IMG/VR virus record: IMGVR_UViG_3300037196_000092
Coordinates: 1 to 47,918 of that record
Direction: 5' to 3' (one strand)
Length of the DNA stretch: 47,918 nt
DNA from: a virus
Shown here: positions 6,595 to 13,428 of the stretch, in pieces
Numbering within the stretch: position 1 is the first letter of the stretch
Layout of the letters: the number at the start of each line of letters is the position of its first letter
The notes under the pieces: generated by a model
Told to the model about the DNA's origin: nothing
Seen by the model: only the letters and a program-made list of their open reading frames with translations
Databases searched by the model: none
Position numbers and translations under genes: made by a program

Positions 6595-7587
6595 TTACTC
6601 ATTCTCCTTGAACGTCGCCAGGAATCGGCGGTATCCGTGCGTCTTTTCGGTGAACTTCGTTACCAGTTCAGAGGTAGCTCCAAGATGGGTGGCGATCGCT
6701 TCCCAATTGACCTTCGCGCTATCTCTGGTCCGTTTCCAAGAAATTCTCCCCCACTCTCCCTTGATGCCGGCCGCGTCCGCGATGCGTTCCTTTAGCTGGT
6801 TGATGTACGCGGATTCGATAGACTCTTGCTCCGTGATGCTCTTGCGAACCTCACGCAGAGACACGGCAATGATATCTGTCTCCTGATCAGAGGCAATCAG
6901 AACCTCCGTGTTCTTCGCCCACTTCCGCGCAAGGTACTCGCTGGCCGACTTGCTACCGTCAAGCGGCGGGCACTCGCCGTTGACGACGTGGCGCTTCCAC
7001 CACGCTTCCGCCTCTGTCTTAATGGTTGCGGCAATCTCAGCGTCCGCGTGAACGATGTACCGCGCGAACTTGCTTCCCCAGAACAGCGCGGCCAGGTCGG
7101 CAATGTCCGTCTTGGCAACGATCATCTGCATGTGCAGCTGCAAGGCGTAGTAGATGGGGATATCGTCAGATTCCGGCTCTCCCCACTCGCCTGCGACCGC
7201 GCGGCCAATGTTCTTGGCATCCACGGGCCGCAAGTCGCCGCCCGCATGTCTCGCATCCAGGGTTGCCCCGAGCAACATACAATCGGGAGCGGTAATCAGT
7301 TTGTAGGGATCGGCGTAGGCCAGCAGGTGCCCCGTCTCTTCTTCGTATCCCCGCAGGATGCCGCGCTCTAGGCGATGGCCCCACTTCATCTGCTCGTTAA
7401 CTTCCTGCTCGACTCCCTCGTTCCGCTTCTCCAGCCACACGTCAACAGGGCTGCGGAACTTCGAGAGGCCGAGGATCGAGGCAATGTCAGTTCCCGTGAT
7501 ATGCTTCCGGCGCTCCTCAAGCCACGCCGCGCGGCGTTCCTTGTCAGACATTCTCATAATAAACGCAAGTCTCTCTTCGTCGTTCAT
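6595..7587 (-). CDS. YqaJ-like viral recombinase exonuclease
   Basis: The 330-residue protein has the YqaJ nuclease fold signature: RRKHITGTDIASILGLSKF (about 27-45), MKWGHRLE with Glu74, GATLDARH with Asp111 and VDAK at 122-125 as the metal-binding D-x-K, followed by a helix with YYALQLHMQM. Most relatives have E-x-K, so Asp123 is a conservative variant. By family it degrades one strand of duplex DNA to supply RecT. The C-terminal 100 residues are helical. ATG follows AAAGGGATAGCG. Partnership with recT two genes downstream strongly supports the role. Confidence 0.9.
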   Translation of the reverse strand: MNDEERLAFIMRMSDKERRAAWLEERRKHITGTDIASILGLSKFRSPVDVWLEKRNEGVEQEVNEQMKWGHRLERGILRGYEEETGHLLAYADPYKLITAPDCMLLGATLDARHAGGDLRPVDAKNIGRAVAGEWGEPESDDIPIYYALQLHMQMIVAKTDIADLAALFWGSKFARYIVHADAEIAATIKTEAEAWWKRHVVNGECPPLDGSKSASEYLARKWAKNTEVLIASDQETDIIAVSLREVRKSITEQESIESAYINQLKERIADAAGIKGEWGRISWKRTRDSAKVNWEAIATHLGATSELVTKFTEKTHGYRRFLATFKENE

Positions 7588-7589
7588 CG

Positions 7590-7916
7590 CTATCCCTTTC
7601 TTTGCAGTACAACAGTCGCAGGAGGAAGGCTGTTTAACAATTCCCCTTGTAGTTTCATCGTGTAATTCAGGCGCTTTTCCATATCCCCACAGATGATCTC
7701 TCCGAATACCCAGAGGATCGCCCGCATCTCACTCTCGTCTTTCGGCAAGTCACCATTGAGCCAGTGAGTAAACGAATCGGCGCTCATCCTGATAGGGTGA
7801 ATCTCGAATGGAGTTACCCCCGTACCCGATCCATAGCCGACAGCCGGTCGCGTGCCCATCGCTGTTGCCTTCTTCGGCATCATTTCTGCTAAGCGTTGCA
7901 TAAGAGAACTGCTCAT
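7590..7916 (-). CDS. hypothetical protein (108 aa)
   Basis: ATG 7916 is chosen for its GAGAGG site six bases upstream; a longer frame to 8009 reads through the upstream gene. The protein starts MSSSLMQRLAEMMPKK, has a Gly-rich stretch (AVGYGSGTGVTP) and then a helical region (ADSFTHWLNGDLPKDESEMR). I do not recognise it. It ends two bases before the exonuclease start and is probably translated from the same mRNA. Confidence 0.65.
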   Translation of the reverse strand: MSSSLMQRLAEMMPKKATAMGTRPAVGYGSGTGVTPFEIHPIRMSADSFTHWLNGDLPKDESEMRAILWVFGEIICGDMEKRLNYTMKLQGELLNSLPPATVVLQRKG

Positions 7917-7918
7917 CG

Positions 7919-8089
7919 CTACCTCTCCAGCGGTTTCCCGCGCTTCATCGCTGACCACGAATACTCGAATTCTCGCCCACACGAAACGCAGCAAATATAC
8001 ATTCGGCACGTCTTACCGTTGCGCGTTGAGCGGGGAAAGGTAAACTCCCGGTGGCGGCATCCGAGCAGGGCGCGGAGTAGGTGTCTCAT
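7919..8089 (-). CDS. small Cys-containing protein resembling an Acidobacteriota family (56 aa)
   Basis: The frame from ATG 8089 overlaps the preceding stop by ATGA. The product begins MRHLLRALLGCRHREFTFPR and ends with CVSCGREFEYSWSAMKRG, so one Cys-His pair and one C-x2-C could bind a metal. The pattern (LGCRH...FP...C-x2-CGREF.Y.W..M) is one I associate with short proteins common in Acidobacteriota genomes, a weak host clue. Function is unknown. A TTG start at 8107 is possible because the Shine-Dalgarno site lies very close to 8089. Confidence 0.65.
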   Translation of the reverse strand: MRHLLRALLGCRHREFTFPRSTRNGKTCRMYICCVSCGREFEYSWSAMKRGKPLER

Positions 8090-8361
8090 GGCTCCACTTC
8101 CGCCCAAGCATGTATATCGGCCCTGGCAGCCTCAATGATGATTCGCACCTTGCGACCGTCCATTAAATCGACTCCGATCCAGTAATTATTACGAGCCATG
8201 CGCTCCAGGTGGAAAGATCTTACCGAGGTAGAAACAATCTCATCCAACGACGGCCCCATCGACCCTATCTTTTCCATCGGCCTTCGTTCGGTGGTCGGCC
8301 CGTCGCGGCGGAGAATCAATGAGGTATCGCATTTACACTTTCCTTGGCATTGGCAGATCAT
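8086..8361 (-). CDS. hypothetical protein with N-terminal Cys cluster (91 aa)
   Basis: ATG 8361 follows AAGGAGG and overlaps the upstream stop (ATGA); a longer frame to 8535 is only the shadow of that gene. The N-terminus carries CQCQGKCKC, four Cys in nine residues, plausibly metal-binding. The C-terminal half contains YWIGVDLMDGRKVRIIIEA, a beta-rich segment. I do not recognise a family. Confidence 0.65.
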   Translation of the reverse strand: MICQCQGKCKCDTSLILRRDGPTTERRPMEKIGSMGPSLDEIVSTSVRSFHLERMARNNYWIGVDLMDGRKVRIIIEAARADIHAWAEVEP

Positions 8362-9038
8362 TCCGCCTCCTTGATCGCTTCCCGCAGGTCGAGCGCGATG
8401 TTGCCCGCCGTCGCCGCCCGCCGCGATCCAATGTCTGCGTCCATAGCGTCGGTTGGGGTGATAGGAAACGGCTCGTGGAGTAGCGAATATCGAGCATACA
8501 CGCAAAGCACCAGCGCCAACCGCTCCGCATCCCAAGCCGCCTTCTCTGCCGCCGCCTCTAGCGCCTCCGCTCGCGTGGCCCGGTTCAGCCAGGCCGGGGA
8601 GTCGGCATCGTGGATTTCGTCAAGAAAGTCGGAAGCGATCTCGATCAAGTCACCTCCGTTAAGCGCGAGGGCAGTTTTCATGTTGATGAAGTTGGCTACC
8701 CGCTCGCCGTGTTCCGCTAGTACGCGGCAGGCGTCCACGACGGCGTTCAACTCGGCCTTGCAGTCGCAAGCGTTGTACACGGCCTGCGAGTAACACGTAT
8801 CGGAGCATACCCAGCCCCAGGGGGTAACCTTTGCGCCGTCCAAGATATCGCCCAAGAGGTAAGCCCCATCGTGGTCGTGCTCGATATGGGTGTTCGTAGC
8901 CCAACAGCCGTCTTCTATCATGTCGGCCTGCTCGCCGCAGATAACGCATGTATCCACGCGCTCTGGTTGAGGCTGCAAGTCGGAGCCGGAGTTGAGAGCC
9001 TTGTCGTCAGATGCTTCTCTTGCGCTGTCGATATCCAT
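8358..9038 (-). CDS. hypothetical protein with zinc-finger-like N-terminal half (226 aa)
   Basis: The N-terminal 100 residues contain CVICGEQ, HIEHDHDG, VCSDTCYSQ and CDC, a mix of Cys and His that looks like one or two zinc sites. The C-terminal half is an Ala-rich helix (RAEALEAAAEKAAWDAERLA). It starts after a GGAG site and is followed by an ATGA overlap. No homologue is recognised. A DNA- or protein-binding role is inferred only from the zinc pattern. Confidence 0.7.
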   Translation of the reverse strand: MDIDSAREASDDKALNSGSDLQPQPERVDTCVICGEQADMIEDGCWATNTHIEHDHDGAYLLGDILDGAKVTPWGWVCSDTCYSQAVYNACDCKAELNAVVDACRVLAEHGERVANFINMKTALALNGGDLIEIASDFLDEIHDADSPAWLNRATRAEALEAAAEKAAWDAERLALVLCVYARYSLLHEPFPITPTDAMDADIGSRRAATAGNIALDLREAIKEAE

Positions 9039-9051
9039 AGCGTTTCTCCTT

Positions 9052-9222
9052 TCACTCGCTCAGCGCGAGCCAAGCGGCGATTATGATCCACGCGGCCAGT
9101 GCTAGCGGGATCGCGTACAGTATGCCCCGGATAGCGCCGCCCACGTTGCAGGCTTCGTCGTCCAGGATGATAGACTCCATCGGCTTCCGGCAGACCGGGG
9201 CCGTCCTGTCGGTGTCGGTCAT
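9052..9222 (-). CDS. small single-pass membrane protein (56 aa)
   Basis: The frame encodes MTDTDRTAPVCRKPMES, an acidic loop with Cys, and then a hydrophobic helix (LYAIPLALAAWIIIAAWLAL) at about residues 35-54 ending in SE. ATG 9222 follows GGAGGAG and overlaps the upstream stop by ATGA, so it is very likely translated. It is a membrane protein in the early arm, far from the lysis genes, so a host-interaction role is as likely as lysis. No family is recognised. Confidence 0.7.
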   Translation of the reverse strand: MTDTDRTAPVCRKPMESIILDDEACNVGGAIRGILYAIPLALAAWIIIAAWLALSE

Positions 9223-9449
9223 TTCGGCTCCTCCGATTGGATCGCGGGGAAGTACTTGGCGAGAACCTCAGCGCGGCGCATGATGCGCGTATAGCGAAGC
9301 GGAGACTCAATCGGATACGCAACCCCCGATGCTACGTCAGTCATTTCCAGAGCCGCGTCGAAGTGCCGTTGTGTTACCGGCGCAGGCTTTAGCCAGACCG
9401 GCGTCAGCGCCATCTCGGCCTCGCGCTCCGGCGTCTCATCGTATTCCAT
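9219..9449 (-). CDS. hypothetical protein (76 aa)
   Basis: The protein starts with an acidic stretch (MEYDETPEREAEM) and has helical segments (QRHFDAALEMTD, YTRIMRRAEVLAKYF). The ribosome site is GGAGATAACGCT before ATG 9449. I do not recognise it. It belongs to a run of tightly packed small genes read leftward from the control region near 9940. Confidence 0.65.
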   Translation of the reverse strand: MEYDETPEREAEMALTPVWLKPAPVTQRHFDAALEMTDVASGVAYPIESPLRYTRIMRRAEVLAKYFPAIQSEEPK

Positions 9450-9453
9450 AGCG

Positions 9454-9726
9454 TTATCTCCTTCCCAGGTAAATCAATTCCTCGGGATGGCACGGTACAT
9501 CGAACTTCGTGCCGTCGAATGTAACATGGACGTATTGATCGTAACTGCGCTTGCGGGCAATGGTTCCAGACTTCGTGCCATTCTTAGTGGTGACACGATG
9601 GCCGGGGACAGGATTCACTCCGTAGCACGACTTGACGTAAGCATAAGGCTCCAGCCTCGGCCTAGATGTCTTGCGCGGGAACAGCGCGTCGTAAACGGAC
9701 AGCAGGTTAGGGTCAGAGTCGGTCAT
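9454..9726 (-). CDS. hypothetical protein, beta-rich (90 aa)
   Basis: ATG 9726 overlaps the stop of the HTH gene (ATGA) and has a GGAGGGCG site; a longer frame to 9822 is a shadow of that gene. The C-terminal half reads like a small beta-barrel (GHRVTTKNGTKSGTIARKR, YVHVTFDGTKFDVP), similar in style to short SH3-like domains. No family is recognised. Confidence 0.65.
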   Translation of the reverse strand: MTDSDPNLLSVYDALFPRKTSRPRLEPYAYVKSCYGVNPVPGHRVTTKNGTKSGTIARKRSYDQYVHVTFDGTKFDVPCHPEELIYLGRR

Positions 9727-9938
9727 TTCGCCCTCCGCGCCGCAAGCCGAGATTCGGCTCCCGCACGCCGCTCCTGCATGTGTTTCTTGCGGGCCTCGAC
9801 GGCTCCGACAGGGATTACCCACTCCCCGTCACGCTTGACCGCGCCCCGCAGCTTCCCGCTCCAGAGTAGGTCTCTCAGGTAGTTACATCCGATGCCGAGA
9901 GCGTTGCAGGCTTCGGCGGTGGTCATGTTCTTGGTCAT
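9723..9938 (-). CDS. excisionase/MerR-like helix-turn-helix protein (71 aa)
   Basis: ATG 9938 follows GGAGG. The protein opens with MTTAEACNALGIGCNYLRDL, then a wing (GKLRGAVKRDGEWVIPVGAV) and a basic tail (EARKKHMQERRAG). This is the excisionase or helix-turn-helix type-17 pattern, a small DNA-binding fold. With no integrase in view it is more likely a regulator than a true excisionase. It is the first gene leftward of the control region, a natural place for an early switch. The frame opens upstream to 10037 but lacks a good start there. Confidence 0.75.
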   Translation of the reverse strand: MTKNMTTAEACNALGIGCNYLRDLLWSGKLRGAVKRDGEWVIPVGAVEARKKHMQERRAGAESRLAARRAK

Positions 9939-10061
9939 GTAGCCTCCGTTCAACTCTTGGTGTACACTAACTAATGATATCCTGTCAAGAGCGAAGTTGG
10001 GAAAGTTTTGCACAGGCCGATTTCTCTTGACTAACATATAGTACCGTGCTTGAATGTGTGC
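9939..10061. promoter_or_regulatory. divergent control region between leftward and rightward early genes
   Basis: This gap separates the two early blocks. Leftward: TTGACA at 9988-9983 on the minus strand, with only weak -10 candidates 17-18 bases on (GTACAC/TACACC). A perfect GTGTACAC palindrome at 9960-9967 overlaps them and may be an operator. Rightward: TTGACT at 10027-10032 and TTGAAT at 10050-10055, spacer 17, which puts transcription start at about 10062, the A of the next gene's ATG. The DNA is AT-richer than the surroundings. Confidence 0.55.
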
Positions 10062-10232
10062 ATGTCGCGTAAACTACCGAAGGGGATGAAGAACAATGTG
10101 CCGGTGACGCTGTACTACCGGCCTGCGGAACACGATGAATTACTCAAGCTGGCGAACGGGACTCCGCTCGCCACATTCTGCCGCGCTACCCTGGACGCGG
10201 CGCTGGCGGCAAGGAAGGGCGGCGGCAAATGA
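10062..10232 (+). CDS. small ribbon-helix-helix-like protein (56 aa)
   Basis: The product contains a beta-strand and two helices in ribbon-helix-helix order (NVPVTLYYRPAEHDELLKLA, then PLATFCRATLDAALAARK), as in small repressors and relaxosome accessory proteins. No Shine-Dalgarno lies before ATG 10062; the candidate promoter starts transcription on that base, so the mRNA may be leaderless. A TTG at 10050 is in frame but would lie within the -10 box. It is the first rightward gene, opposite the HTH gene at 9938, so the two could form a regulatory pair. Confidence 0.65.
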   Translation: MSRKLPKGMKNNVPVTLYYRPAEHDELLKLANGTPLATFCRATLDAALAARKGGGK

Positions 10233-10260
10233 CGCTACTTCGTACATGGAGGGCAGCGTA

Positions 10261-10821
10261 ATGGCGAGATGGAATATCGGGAAGAAAAACGGTTTCTGGA
10301 AGGGCGTGTCCGTGGAGGACCAGGCGGCGGCCGACGAGCGTATCCCGCTGCTACTCCAGACCCCGGCGGCGGTGCGGTTTGTGAGCTGCGAGCCACTGCT
10401 GGCGCCGGTGGACCTGACGTGGATCGCTGATCCCAATGAGGGCACGGATGGCGTGATTGATGCGCTTCGGGGGCAGAACTGGATTCTTCGCCTCGACAAG
10501 GACTACTCGGCCCCATGCCCTATCGACAGCCGCGAGTACACCGGGCAGCACTACACAAAGCTCGACTGGGTGATTACCGGAGGCGAATCTGGCCCCGGCG
10601 CGCGGCCGTGCGACGTGGACTGGATTCGCGCCATCGTCCAGCAGTGCAAGGCGGCGGGCGTGCCGTGCTTCGTGAAGCAGCTTGGAGCGAATGTCTTTGA
10701 TTCGAGCCTCACCGCTTCTGGACGTTCTGAGTCAATTACCTATAAGAACAGCAAGGGCGGCGACCCTGCCGAATGGCCGGAAGACCTGCGTATTCGACAG
10801 ATGCCGGAGGTTACGCGATGA
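10261..10821 (+). CDS. Gp37/Gp68-like (DUF5131) protein, N-terminally truncated
   Basis: ATG 10261 follows GGAGGGCAGCGTA. The product matches the C-terminal part of phage Gp37/Gp68 (DUF5131): GVSVEDQAAADERIPLLLQT, VRFVSCEPLL, LDWVITGGESGPGARPCDVD, VPCFVKQLGA and GGDPAEWPEDLRIRQMPE. Full-length members also carry an N-terminal half with a Cys cluster (radical-SAM-like C-x3-C-x2-C), which is absent here; only about 186 residues remain. It could be a natural short form or a remnant. The reaction of the family is not established to my knowledge. An in-frame ATG at 10246 is an alternative start. Confidence 0.75.
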   Translation: MARWNIGKKNGFWKGVSVEDQAAADERIPLLLQTPAAVRFVSCEPLLAPVDLTWIADPNEGTDGVIDALRGQNWILRLDKDYSAPCPIDSREYTGQHYTKLDWVITGGESGPGARPCDVDWIRAIVQQCKAAGVPCFVKQLGANVFDSSLTASGRSESITYKNSKGGDPAEWPEDLRIRQMPEVTR

Positions 10822-11090
10822 CTCTCTTTCGCAAGCTGCTGGACGCGCTCGGCCTCGCGCTCAAGTCGGAGACAGTATCGCTAGAAGCCTATCAGGCGAT
10901 TGAGCACGCCAACTACAAAGCCGTGTTGCGCGTAGCCACCCTAGAGCACCCCGCCGACGGCGTACCTTTCTGTATCCATTGCCACAAACCATTCCGGCGC
11001 AACGAGAAGCGGCACTACCTGACCGGCCTGCACGAGCAATGCCCTACGGACGCGGGTCAGGCGGCGGGCGAAACGAAAGAGGAGGTTTGA
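10818..11090 (+). CDS. hypothetical protein with Cys/His cluster (90 aa)
   Basis: ATG 10818 overlaps the preceding stop (ATGA); the longer frame to 10773 is a shadow. The N-terminal half is helical (LFRKLLDALGLALKSETV). The C-terminal half has CIHCHKPFRRNEKRHYLTGL, then HEQC, a likely zinc site (C-x2-C...H...C). It ends in an acidic tail. No family is recognised. Confidence 0.65.
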   Translation: MTLFRKLLDALGLALKSETVSLEAYQAIEHANYKAVLRVATLEHPADGVPFCIHCHKPFRRNEKRHYLTGLHEQCPTDAGQAAGETKEEV

Positions 11091-11091
11091 C

Positions 11092-11529
11092 ATGGCACCG
11101 TTGACCGAGGAGCAGATCGAGCGGGCGTATGTGTTGATACGTCCACACACGAGATCGAAGAGATCGTGGAAAAGACAGTCCGATAAAGTTCGGACAGACG
11201 TGCGAGAGCTGCTCACCGCTTCCGCACCCCACCTGCAATTCCCGATAGAGCCGCCGACCGAGGCGGAGTTGGAGCAGGCAGTGAAGGACTATTGGATCAA
11301 TCTTGACGAGGGAGCGAACGATGCGACGCGACACGCCCTCCGTCAGTTCATCGCCCGGCGCAACGCTCCGCCGGAGCCGTCGCTACGAGAGAGGGTAAGG
11401 CAGGCGATAAAGGACAAGCAGGTTGAGCGTGCAAAGGCCATCGGACTCGTGGATTACCCCGTCCCAGATGACGTGCTGGACTCCTTTACCGACTCGATCC
11501 TGGCCGTGCTGCCGAAGGAGAAGCGATGA
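11092..11529 (+). CDS. hypothetical protein (145 aa)
   Basis: ATG follows AGAGGAGG. The protein is charged and helical, with LTEEQIERAYVLIRPHTRSK near the start, PPTEAELEQAVKDYW in the middle and RVRQAIKDKQVERAKAIGL near the end. The layout suggests two or three helical segments separated by Pro-rich linkers. I do not recognise it. It overlaps the next gene by four bases. Confidence 0.65.
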   Translation: MAPLTEEQIERAYVLIRPHTRSKRSWKRQSDKVRTDVRELLTASAPHLQFPIEPPTEAELEQAVKDYWINLDEGANDATRHALRQFIARRNAPPEPSLRERVRQAIKDKQVERAKAIGLVDYPVPDDVLDSFTDSILAVLPKEKR

Positions 11530-11897
11530 GCGACGACACGAAGCCCGCGCCGATGAGCGCGGAGAAATGGATAGAGCCTGTATTGTTGTCGATATTTCGG
11601 CAATGCACCGATGTTGTAGGAGAGGATGTTTCCCACGATGTCCTTAAGGCTAGGATCATTCTTACCAAGGCTATTGAAACTCGACTCGCCGCCGTTGAGC
11701 AGCGCATTGAGGGACTTGAGTTAGCACTCAGCTCGGCACACGCCGATGCAGCGGTACAGCGGGGAATTGCCGAAGCTGCCGAGCAGCGCGAAGCCAAGCT
11801 GCGGGCGGAGTTGATTCTCGCGCAAAACAAAAACGAAAGACTGCTGCAATCAATGGCGTACATATCAAAAGCACTGACTTTGCAAAGTCAGAATTGA
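11526..11897 (+). CDS. coiled-coil hypothetical protein (123 aa)
   Basis: From about residue 50 onward the protein is a continuous heptad-rich helix (AVEQRIEGLELALSSAHADA, then EAAEQREAKLRAELILAQNK), so it is probably a coiled-coil oligomer. The 35 bases encoding AEQREAKLRA recur exactly in the next gene. The N-terminal half (EKWIEPVLLSIFRQCTDVVG) is globular. No function is recognised. Confidence 0.65.
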   Translation: MSDDTKPAPMSAEKWIEPVLLSIFRQCTDVVGEDVSHDVLKARIILTKAIETRLAAVEQRIEGLELALSSAHADAAVQRGIAEAAEQREAKLRAELILAQNKNERLLQSMAYISKALTLQSQN

Positions 11898-11956
11898 GGA
11901 GGTAAAAGTGACCAACGTACCAGCTGCCGAGCAGCGCGAAGCCAAGCTGCGGGCGG
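11774..11956 (+). repeat. 35-bp perfect direct repeat shared by two adjacent genes
   Basis: Copies are at 11774-11808 and 11922-11956, 148 bp apart, beginning AGCTGCCGAGCAGCGCGAAG and ending CTGCGGGCGG. Both are translated in the same frame as AEQREAKLRA, in the coiled-coil gene and in the following 49-residue gene. Identical codons suggest recent duplication or recombination. Confidence 0.9.
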
Positions 11957-12057
11957 CCCTGGAGTGGGTGCGCGACCAAATAGAACCGATTCCAGAGAAG
12001 CGTCGCCAGGTGTTGAGCGCGATGATACTCAAGAGAGTTAAGGAGGCTTTGCGATGA
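11908..12057 (+). CDS. small hypothetical protein (49 aa), GTG start
   Basis: GTG 11908 follows a strong GGAGG site five bases upstream, and the frame ends in an ATGA overlap with the next gene, so it is very likely translated. The sequence is one basic amphipathic helix (AEQREAKLRAALEWVRDQIE, then IPEKRRQVLSAMILKRVKEA). It shares the AEQREAKLRA segment with the upstream protein and could pair with it as a heteromeric coiled coil. No family is recognised. Confidence 0.7.
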   Translation: MTNVPAAEQREAKLRAALEWVRDQIEPIPEKRRQVLSAMILKRVKEALR

Positions 12058-12359
12058 CCGGAGTTGAGCTTATTGCAGCAGAGCGCCATCGCCAGATCGA
12101 GGTTGAAGGCTGGACTCCCGCGCACGATGACGAACATGGGAGGGGGCAGCTTTCTTGTGCTGGCGCGTGCTATGCGCGGCTGGCATCCAATCAAGAGACG
12201 TATCAGACACGAGCTATTCCAGACCCGCGTCCTCTTACCTGGCCGTGGTCTGCAAAATGGTGGAAGCCGTCCGCCGACCCTATCCGCAACTTGGTTAAGG
12301 CGGGAGCACTGATCGCAGCGGAGATCGACCGGCTGCAAAGAAAGGCGCTGAAACTATGA
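12054..12359 (+). CDS. conserved phage hypothetical protein (101 aa)
   Basis: This is a family I recognise as widespread in phages: TGVELIAAERHRQIEVEGWT, then HDDEHGRGQLSCAGACYA, then WPWSAKWWKPS and IRNLVKAGALIAAEIDRLQR. The conserved His/Asp/Glu residues (E-x2-RQ, HDDEH) give it the look of a small all-helical domain of MazG-like style, but I cannot assign a reaction. Length is typical for the family. Confidence 0.75.
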   Translation: MTGVELIAAERHRQIEVEGWTPAHDDEHGRGQLSCAGACYARLASNQETYQTRAIPDPRPLTWPWSAKWWKPSADPIRNLVKAGALIAAEIDRLQRKALKL

Positions 12360-13033
12360 TGACCGTACCGGCAGGAATGAAACCGTTCAACCTGGAGGCC
12401 GCGAAGACGGGCGCTCCGTGCGTCACCAGGGATGGGCGAAAGGTGGTATTCGTATCAGACCACTACGATGTGAAAGTCCCTGAGATGCTGGTGGAGTTTT
12501 GTTATGCAGACCTTAGTAGTGCCAACATCAGGGTAGATGAACGCGGTCGTTTTTACGGAGGATTGTATGCGTCTCCTAAAGACGTGTTTCTCCTCGCCCC
12601 CGAGCCGCAGGTCGGACCGCTCGGCCCGGAGCCTCCGGTTAATCAGAAGTTGGCGGAGTTGCTAGAGAAGGCACGTCACTACCCCATGTCTCCCGCCGAA
12701 AAGTGGGATCAGCACGTGTCGTTCGTTTACGGAAACGTAGCTATGCACAATCCTGAGATCACGAGAGAGTTGGTGGAAGCTGCTGCCACAGAGTTGTACG
12801 GCCCCAGGCCGGAGGAGCCGCCAGCCAAGCCCTACGCGCAGTTTTCGCCAGAGGAGTTACGTCGGATTCAGCAGGCTACCTTAGCGAAAGCGCCGCCCGC
12901 TCCGCCCCCGGCCAAGCCGAAGGCAATTCAGATGGTGCTCAATTCTGCCGATGACCTAATCGTGCTCTATGACGACAACTCGTTTTGGAAGCTGGAATAT
13001 CGCGGATGGCGGCGCATCCCGCCGGGTGAATGA
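12356..13033 (+). CDS. phage hypothetical protein, three-part architecture (225 aa)
   Basis: Residues 8-80 match a frequent phage segment (PFNLEAAKTGAPCVTRDGRK, YGGLYASPKDVFLLAPEP), probably a small beta fold. Residues about 100-145 carry a second (ARHYPMSPAEKWDQHVSFVYGN in abbreviated form, then NPEITRELVEAAA). Pro-rich linkers (PPAPPPAKPK) separate a C-terminal beta segment (VLYDDNSFWKLEYRGWRRIP). It looks like a fusion of modules usually found separately. Function is unknown. ATG 12356 and 12359 are both possible. Confidence 0.7.
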   Translation: MMTVPAGMKPFNLEAAKTGAPCVTRDGRKVVFVSDHYDVKVPEMLVEFCYADLSSANIRVDERGRFYGGLYASPKDVFLLAPEPQVGPLGPEPPVNQKLAELLEKARHYPMSPAEKWDQHVSFVYGNVAMHNPEITRELVEAAATELYGPRPEEPPAKPYAQFSPEELRRIQQATLAKAPPAPPPAKPKAIQMVLNSADDLIVLYDDNSFWKLEYRGWRRIPPGE

Positions 13034-13135
13034 TAAGATGACTTTGGGGGATTCGTGCGGCGGCTCGGCGTCGTGCCGACTCAAGCCAAGGGGCGATGCA
13101 GTTCCCCCGCCAGTTTTCGCAGCAGCGTGGCCACC

Positions 13136-13276
13136 ATGAAGAACGCAGAAATCAAGGATAAACTACGACGAGCCGCTCGTTACCTACAAGGAAACGACAC
13201 GCGGTATTTCAGTGATCTAGGAAAATACGAGGCGATTCAGTTCCTCTATCGCCACGCAGATCAGTTCACGGAATAG
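13136..13276 (+). CDS. small hypothetical protein (46 aa)
   Basis: The frame encodes a compact helical peptide (MKNAEIKDKLRRAARYLQGN, then KYEAIQFLYRHADQFTE). No Shine-Dalgarno is seen before ATG 13136. A GTG at 13055, preceded by GGGGGATTC, is in frame and would add 27 low-complexity residues. The last rightward gene before the terminator, it may or may not be translated. Confidence 0.45.
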   Translation: MKNAEIKDKLRRAARYLQGNDTRYFSDLGKYEAIQFLYRHADQFTE

Positions 13277-13301
13277 ATTTATGCGGCGGGGGTTTCACCG
13301 G

Positions 13302-13354
13302 AGTCCGATACCGGAATCGCGAGCCGGGGCTTGTAGGGAACGCATCGGACTTTT
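13302..13354 (+). other. hairpin downstream of the rightward block, possible structured RNA or weak terminator
   Basis: AGTCCGAT (13302-13309) pairs perfectly with ATCGGACT (13344-13351) around a 34-base loop that holds a further CCGG/CCGG pair (13311-13314, 13324-13327). The 3' arm runs into TTTT. The gap 13277-13679 otherwise contains the terminator, a possible small leftward ORF, a palindrome and another stem-loop. Confidence 0.45.
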
Positions 13355-13400
13355 AGCAGCCGCCCACTTGACGAGAGCGTGATTATCCGCCGCGCAGAGA

Positions 13401-13428
13401 GGCCCCGGTGATGAGCCGGGGCCTTTTT
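13401..13428 (+). terminator. intrinsic terminator of the rightward early block
   Basis: An 8-bp perfect stem GGCCCCGG / CCGGGGCC (13401-13408, 13416-13423) with a 7-base loop is followed directly by TTTTT. It lies about 125 bases after the last rightward gene and is a strong rho-independent terminator. Confidence 0.9.

Noticed and set aside
9723-9938. Excisionase as evidence of lysogeny
   Set aside because: No integrase or attachment site is visible, and this HTH type also serves as a plain regulator.
13277-13400. tRNA or riboswitch in the gap after the rightward genes
   Set aside because: No cloverleaf or T-loop sequence could be found; only simple hairpins are supported.
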